DNA of 64,000 nucleotides from Limonium bicolor (taxonomy: Eukaryota; Streptophyta; Magnoliopsida; Caryophyllales; Plumbaginaceae), in the NCBI GenBank assembly GCA_023374045.1, contig CM041783.1, forward strand, positions 99,482,357 through 99,546,356, read 5' to 3'. Position numbers and translations under genes: made by a program. The notes beneath the pieces were generated by a model. The model was given only the letters and a program-made list of their open reading frames with translations, had not been told where the DNA came from and made no database searches. This document shows, piece by piece, positions 58,726 to 64,000 of the stretch; within the stretch, counting starts at the first letter, position 1, and each line of letters starts with the position of its first letter.

Positions 58726-59540
58726 CAAACTTCTTAATTTTAACTTGTTTAATTTTAAGAAAGAGGGCTTAACTCGAAAATGTTTATTTATGGCTTTATT
58801 ACTCTGTTTGTTTACCTTCGTGCGCACTTTAATTTTCTGCACCTTGGCATCATATGAGAGCGAGGGTCCACACAAACCAATTTCACCCCGGGACCCATTT
58901 GAGGGTCCCCTGTCAGGGACTCACACCTTTTAGGTGATGTGAATAAGCGGGGGAAAAGAGGAGGGTGTCGTCTAACCACACCCCCTTAATACCTGGGCTT
59001 TAGCCCCAAGCGTCTTCCTGGCAGTGCCCTTACCTAGCCCTTTGTTTGGTCAGTCAAAGACCCGACCGTAGACGCACACCTTCAGGTGATGTGAAAAGAG
59101 TGGGGAAGCCCAAAGAGAATAGCGTGCAAGCCTTATTCCTTGTGGTGACCTGGGCCCGCGCCCCAAGCACCTCTCCGGATCGATCCATACCCTGTTTGAT
59201 TTAAACGTCTAGTGAGGACATGTTGAATTTGTGTGGGCCTTGTTTGCTTGTATGATTGGCCCACTACCCAGCCTAGAAACTGATAGGAATTTCCCTACAT
59301 CAACCTAGCCCAACCTGAATTGGCAGTTCTATTTGTTTGCGGCCCAGAGGCCCTGTTTGGTTTAACATGTGAGTCGTTCGGGCTTCGGCCCAAAAGCCTA
59401 GACTTAGGTGATTTCTCTCCTGGCCCAATTTGAATTATCCAATTAGTTCTAGGCCCATAAAAAAAATCCACCTGAAATAATTCACAAGTCCTGAAAATAA
59501 AAACTTTTTCGGCTTAGTAACCATCTTCTCTGGCCCGATG
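58726..59540 (+). other. Leader region of F
   Basis: No coding domain. A segment with CACACCTTTTAGGTGATGTG (about 58921-58940) recurs as CACACCTTCAGGTGATGTG (59075-59093), each followed by GAA and a GTGGGG/GCGGGG stretch, so a diverged repeat of about 155 bp is present. The frame at 58745-58933 has no recognised domain. Confidence 0.55.
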
Positions 59541-60445
59541 AAAGTTAGGCCCATTTGTGATTAGGGAGCATTCTGGCTCATGTGCTTTACTTCAGGCCTA
59601 AACACATTCTGGCCCAAGGGCTCACTCTAGTCCAGGTAGACTTCTTATCATGACCCCAGCCCAAAACCCTAGATCTAGGTGTCATCTTTCAGGCCCAACC
59701 AAAATCACTCGGCCCGAATTCCAACTCACATATTGAGCAGTCATTCTGGCCCAAGTACCACACTCATGACTCATTTCATCTAGGCCCATAGACCAATTTA
59801 TAGTTTTTGCTCATAAGCTTCGCTCTCAATTCAGAATTTCGGCCCATAAAACATTTGAATCCAAGATAGTTTGCATAATTCATTCATTCCAGTTTCCGGC
59901 TTTAAGGCCCAACAAGATCATCAAACGAATCTTAGGCTTCAAGGTTTCTCTCTCGGCCCAGTGGCACATTCACGGTCCATGTGGCTTCCTTCGGCCCGTT
60001 TACTCCCCCAGATTAAGGGTCTTCAGGCCCGCACATTCGTTCCAGTCTAGAAGTCCCTCTGGCCCATATTTCTTACTTCAATCTGAAATCGTTCTGGCCC
60101 AAGTGCCACAATCCCAAATCATTCCGGCTCAAGTGCCATTTTCCTAAACACATTCAGGCCCAAGCTCCACATCCTCAAACACTTTCTGGCCCAAGTGCCA
60201 CATATTCTAAACATTCCGGCCCTAGTGCCACAGTCTCACAACATGTTCTGGCCCCAGTGCCGCATCCTCATTCCGTCCCGAGTGCCAACCCGCTTATGAA
60301 TCATTCTGGCATGTGTGCCTCACTTTCAATTCATCCAGGCCCGAGTGCCTATCCACATCCATGAAAATCATCCAGGCCCGAGCGCCTAATCCACATTCAT
60401 GAAACTGTTTCAACCCATGCAGGCCCAAGTGTCTCATGCGTCATC
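59541..60445 (+). repeat. Degenerate GGCCCAAGTGCC repeat of F
   Basis: Many units built on CTGGCCCAAGTGCCACA with spacers of 20-30 bp, clearest at 60090-60430 (period about 35-40 bp, ten or so units). Upstream the GGCCCA core continues at irregular spacing. No protein domain. Confidence 0.8.
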
Positions 60446-62040
60446 CATAGGCATTCCTAGGAGCCTACTAAGAGTCCAAGAAGAAGACGATCGCAGTCAT
60501 CTTAGCGACATCCCGGCGGTCAAGAGCTCGAGTCTTCAGCATGCCGACTTCAGACGGTTCAGCAGGATTTGGATTCAACAGAATTTTAGGGTTCCCATGC
60601 ATTCTACTGCATAACCTGCCATAACACTCATCTTCCAAATGCACCTCTCATATTTTTCAAAGAATGGTCGTTTTCTGACCACTATAAGAAGCATTGATCT
60701 TGTTAAATCATCTTCTTCCTCATGTTCACAAATCGATGACTTTTTCAAGTCTAAATGATAACACAAAAAAAGAGAAGGTTTTGTTTCACACAAGTTTCTT
60801 TTGAGAAAATGGTTCATGAATTAATTATCTCCCGACAATGGAATACAAAGACTTGTATTTTGTTTCTGAAGTTTTGGACATGCCTTACCAAACCCCACAG
60901 CTTATCCCAAAACATCCAAATGACCCCCAAAGCGGTTCCAAATCCATATCTTTTAAATTGTCGTCATTAACCCCAAATCAATAATGGGGGCAATCTGAGT
61001 TTAGGTTCATCATCTTTCATCTTTCGTTTAAGCGTGTGAACTAGTCTCTGAGTGAAATTCATGAGAATGTCTTGAGCGGAAAAACCATGAGTGAACGAGC
61101 GTGTCATTTTTACGTGACTCCGGTGAGACCACATTCAGAGGTGAGGTAAACGGCGTAACTCCGACCGAAGGAGATAATTTGTAGATTTACACTTAGACCT
61201 GCGAAAAGTAACAAAGAAATGATACACAACTATTAGGGATGACGAAGCACCTAGGTACAGCACCACACATCCAAAAGCTTGTGAACCCTGACATCACACC
61301 CTAGGCACCCCCGCTGAGCTTTTGATATATGACCTCTTTTACAACACTACAAACTCCACAGAATAAGCCAGCCAATGGTGAATACCCGACCCGGTGACCA
61401 AAGGATGCAAGGAGCCCGACTTCCGAACAGCAACTTCACAAGTCCAAAGAAGCAGAACTGCTACCAGCATGACGGAGTGATCCGCAAATGGCCCCAAAGT
61501 GGCACAGGATCCAAATGCGCTAACATCAAAAACAGCTCTCAAAGTTCAAAACCGGGAAACACAAGAACCCCGGAGGAAAAGAGATTCAAAGAAAGGCAAA
61601 CCTGGAAAGCCTCGAAGTAGTCCAAAATCAGTAGAAAGAGAGAAGGCGCAAGGAACAACCTAAAGTTCTAAGTTCCAAGCTCATAAGCGAAGTCATCACG
61701 AAGTAGCCAAACGACTTCAAGGCAAAGAAGACAAGTCCAGAGAAGGTGAAAGTTGCAGCTTTGGTCACCCTTATAGCTCCACATACCTGAAATATCCCTC
61801 CATGGTCCCGCTGTCTTTCATCACACCCCATGGCCATGTTATAAGCTTTAAAGACTTCCGACTTGATAGTTGTGTATCTAATCACGTGAAAGTAACAGAT
61901 CGAATGCGTAAATTCATCAAATATCGAATTCAATGGTCTAGAAGTTGTGACCGTAGGGGAGGAACGAGTGCAAACACCAAACACGCCGAGTGTAGGTTAG
62001 GAAACACCACGTGAAAACATGAGCCTTGACCCTGTGAGGA
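60446..62040 (+). other. Unrecognised part of F interior
   Basis: Only short frames (for example 60399-60614 and 61375-61620) with no domain I know. An ATGGGGGCAATC purine motif like the PPT is at about 60983-60994. The sequence could be remains of coding regions. Confidence 0.45.
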
Positions 62041-62067
62041 CGAGACTCGTTCGCACGTTTAATAAAA

Positions 62068-62170
62068 GAAAATACTGGGGGCAATCGATCGTTCCGATCG
62101 ATTGCCATGAACTCTAGCTCAGATTGTCTTAAGGAAAATACTGGGGGCAATTGTTGGTTCCAACAATTGC
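62068..62170 (+). repeat. Duplicated PPT-like motif fused to perfect hairpins in F
   Basis: Two copies of AAAATACTGGGGGCAAT. The first (62069-62085) enters a 12-bp stem GGCAATCGATCG / CGATCGATTGCC (62080-62091, 62095-62106). The second (62136-62152) enters an 11-bp stem GCAATTGTTGG / CCAACAATTGC (62147-62157, 62160-62170). Confidence 0.8.
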
Positions 62171-62590
62171 TATGACAACACCAATTGGAACCCAAAGCCC
62201 TTACCTTCACACCATACACCACACAAGCCCAAACCACTACACAGGCCCACATAAGCCCTTACCTTTACATCGTACACTATACCCCACCGATGGCATGTTC
62301 ATCTCCTAGGAGATAAATTACAAGTCCGAAATCTATGGTCAGGAAATGATAATTTCACCTTCCTTTTCAGTAAACAGAATTTTCTTCAAACACTGCCACG
62401 TTTGGCACCTTTTCCAACAAATTCCTGTTTGGACGAGTATCTTTCATATATTTTGATTGTGTACATCTTATCATCATTGCCATGTTTGGCACTCCAGTGA
62501 TCAGTTTTTACCATTTGCACGAGACCATTATCCTCCTAACTTATTTTGAGTTCGAGACCCAAAATCGGTGCAAGGCCCTGCAGATTCCTC
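62171..62590 (+). other. Unrecognised part of F interior
   Basis: AT-rich, no coding signal. A short CACACCATACACCACACAAGCCC-like segment is repeated loosely at about 62208-62290. Confidence 0.4.
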
Positions 62591-62592
62591 TT

Positions 62593-62720
62593 TCAGTGCG
62601 AGACCCAGCATCTTCATTCAGTACGAGACCAAGAATCAGTGCGAGACCCAGCATCTTCATTCAGTACGAGACCAAGAATCAGTGTGAGATCCAGCTTTTC
62701 CTTCATCCATTTAGTACGAG
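62593..62720 (+). repeat. 43-bp tandem array of F
   Basis: Units start at 62593, 62636 and 62679 with TCAGTGCGAGACCCAGC, each followed by CAGTACGAGACCAAGAA. The first two are nearly identical; the third is diverged. Confidence 0.88.
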
Positions 62721-62723
62721 ACT

Positions 62724-62905
62724 TCAGTGCGAGACCCGTCATCTTCTTCAGTGCGAGACCGAGCGTCATCATCCAGTGCGAGACCAGTACGAGACCTAGT
62801 ATCATCTTCAGTGCGAGACCCGTCATCTTCTTCAGTGCGAGACCGAGCATCATCATCCAGTGCGAGACCAGTACGAGACCTAGTATCATCTTCAGTGCGA
62901 GATAG
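62724..62905 (+). repeat. 84-bp higher-order tandem array of F
   Basis: Two near-identical 84-bp units (62724-62807 and 62808-62891, one difference seen) and the start of a third. Each holds four GAGACC subunits of about 16-28 bp related to the 43-bp array. The array creates overlapping open frames in several frames of both strands. Confidence 0.9.
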
Positions 62906-63109
62906 AGCGTGATCTAAGTTGGCGGGGCAGAGGCAATAAGTCCCCATCTTTATGTCAACTTCTTGGGAGAAGCAACTAGTGGGCAGTGGCAATAAGTCCC
63001 CTTGGTAATCTAGAAGTTATCCCAGCACCCCAGTTGGTGGGCAGAGGCAATAAGTCCCCATAGTATACCAACCAGGAGCATCAGCACGGGTTTTCGGTCC
63101 CCAGAAGCA

Positions 63110-63205
63110 TCCGAGCATCATCAGCATCATCAGCATCATCAGCATCATCAACACCATCGCATTATCATCAACATCAGCATCATTTGCATCATTAGCATTT
63201 CAGCA
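63110..63205 (+). repeat. CAGCATCAT microsatellite of F
   Basis: (CATCATCAG)n and degenerate CAT/CAG triplets. Confidence 0.85.
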
Positions 63206-63238
63206 TTCTTGCATTTGCATCCAGCTTTCATCATTTCA

Positions 63239-63600
63239 GGTAGTCAACGCCTTAGAATAGCTTGACATCATTTTCACCACTTTAGGTAGTCAGCGCTTTA
63301 GAATAGCTCGACAGCATATCATCATTTCAGGTAGTCAACGCCTTAGAATAGCTTGACATCATTTTCATCACTTTAGGTAGTCAGCGCCTTAGAATAGCCC
63401 GACAGCATATCGTCATTTTAGGTAGTCAACGCCTTAGAATAGCTTGACATCGTATCATCCTTATAGGTAGTCGGCACCTTAGAATAGTCTGACATTACCT
63501 CATTATTACCTTTAGGTAGTCAGCGCCTTAGAAAAGCTCGACAATGCTTTGTAGCTTAGGTAGTCAGCGCCTCCGAATTGCTGGGCATCGTTAACCCGGT
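63239..63600 (+). repeat. 45/46-bp alternating tandem array of F
   Basis: Eight units beginning GGTAGTCA(A/G)CGCC at 63239, 63285, 63330, 63376, 63421, 63466, 63515 and 63559. The first five alternate between CTTGACATCAT and C(T/C)CGACAGCATA endings, giving a 91-bp two-unit repeat. Later units are more diverged. Confidence 0.88.
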
Positions 63601-63693
63601 TTCACACAACATGGAGGATTCTGTGGAGTCCAAAATTTTGGGGCACCACTCAAGCATCAACCAGACTTTTCACATTCGTTACAAAGTCCAGTT

Positions 63694-63706
63694 GACGGGG
63701 GCAATC
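63694..63706 (+). promoter_or_regulatory. Polypurine tract of F
   Basis: GACGGGGGCAATC directly before the 3' LTR. The GGGGGCAAT core recurs at about 60985, 62077 and 62143. Confidence 0.8.
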
Positions 63707-64000
63707 TGTTATACCCAAAATTTTGACCCCCTGGTTAAGGTCTACGAGGTTGTGAGAGCCATCTCCATCAAACAGTAAGGGACTCCGGCCCGATCGGCGT
63801 GTTCCAGGGCCAAGGCCTGAGCAGTTTCGTCATTGTCAGGGGCGTTTTCGTAATTTTTAAGGCTTCTGAGTTCTCCTATAGGCTTTCTCTCTCCTCCAAA
63901 GGGTGCCCAAATCAGCTCGAAATGCTTTGATATTTTAACCCATGATAGAGGATGACATTTTAAGCATAATGGCGTTGGAATTTTGATTTTTTCGAATTTC
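63707..64000 (+). repeat. 3' LTR of F, partial
   Basis: Matches 56928-57220. It differs by a small duplication-like change in the CAGGGCC...CTGAG segment and a few bases. Confidence 0.9.

Larger units (their letters stand above)
56928..64000 (+). mobile_element. Element F: non-autonomous Tat/Ogre-like retrotransposon, right end outside window
   Basis: 5' LTR 56928-58705, PBS 58709, interior 58706-63706, PPT 63694-63706 and the first 294 bp of the 3' LTR. LTR start TGTTATACCCAAAATTTT, PPT GGGGGCAAT and PBS TGGCGACTCTGCTGGGA resemble Tat/Ogre-clade elements. No gag or pol domain is recognisable. The visible LTR copies differ by only a few events in 294 bp, so it is young. Confidence 0.85.

Noticed and set aside
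62482..62905. Overlapping open frames of 61-119 aa on both strands with repeated RPS/ARP-like peptides
   Set aside because: They are produced by the GAGACC tandem arrays, whose unit lengths keep several frames open; no domain or start context supports coding.
63239..63600. Regular repeats with variable spacers, CRISPR-like at first glance
   Set aside because: Units are adjacent and diverge throughout; there are no unique spacers, and the context is a plant retrotransposon.

Overview
The window looks like gene-poor, transposon-rich nuclear DNA of a flowering plant. Everything I can identify is Ty3/gypsy LTR-retrotransposon sequence. I see no host gene, rRNA, tRNA or CRISPR array. The species cannot be named from this sequence.

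The layout is a nest of insertions; the letters are local labels. A' (11594-13937, +) is the oldest piece, a fragment of a long LTR. Element A (1-11593, minus) lies in or against it on the left. Element B (13938 to beyond the window, +) interrupts it on the right. B is a decayed coding Tekay/Del-type chromovirus with gag, protease, RT, RNase H, integrase and a C-terminal chromodomain. Its 3' LTR is cut at 25070 by G, an Athila-type element on the minus strand (25071-26870 and 53795-56781). G is cut by C (26871-53789, +; duplicated target ATTTT). The 5' LTR of C is cut by D (29159-42697, +; duplicated target GACGG). At 56782 G is cut again by E, of which 146 bp of a Tekay-type LTR are visible. 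E is cut at 56928 by F, a Tat/Ogre-like element that runs off the right edge. The chain A' > B > G > C > D is five levels deep.

A, C and D share LTR ends, initiator-Met primer binding site and polypurine tract with B. Between those sites they carry about 5 kb of mutually similar sequence with no recognisable protein. They look like a non-autonomous family that could use proteins of B-like elements. F also lacks any recognisable coding domain and carries several tandem arrays near its 3' end.

The most interesting signals are structural. (1) LTRs of six unrelated or distantly related families each hold an array of GC-rich hairpins built on GTCCG/CGGAC. (2) In A, B, C and D a hairpin with compensatory stem changes sits just before an extra internal polypurine tract; in B it starts 15 nt after the pol stop codon. 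(3) F carries two polypurine-like G runs, each fused to a perfect hairpin whose stem sequence differs while pairing is kept. (4) The non-coding interiors of A, C and D contain shared blocks and hairpins. Many frameshifts lie in a region where paired LTRs differ largely by one-base indels, so part of the apparent decay could be assembly error.
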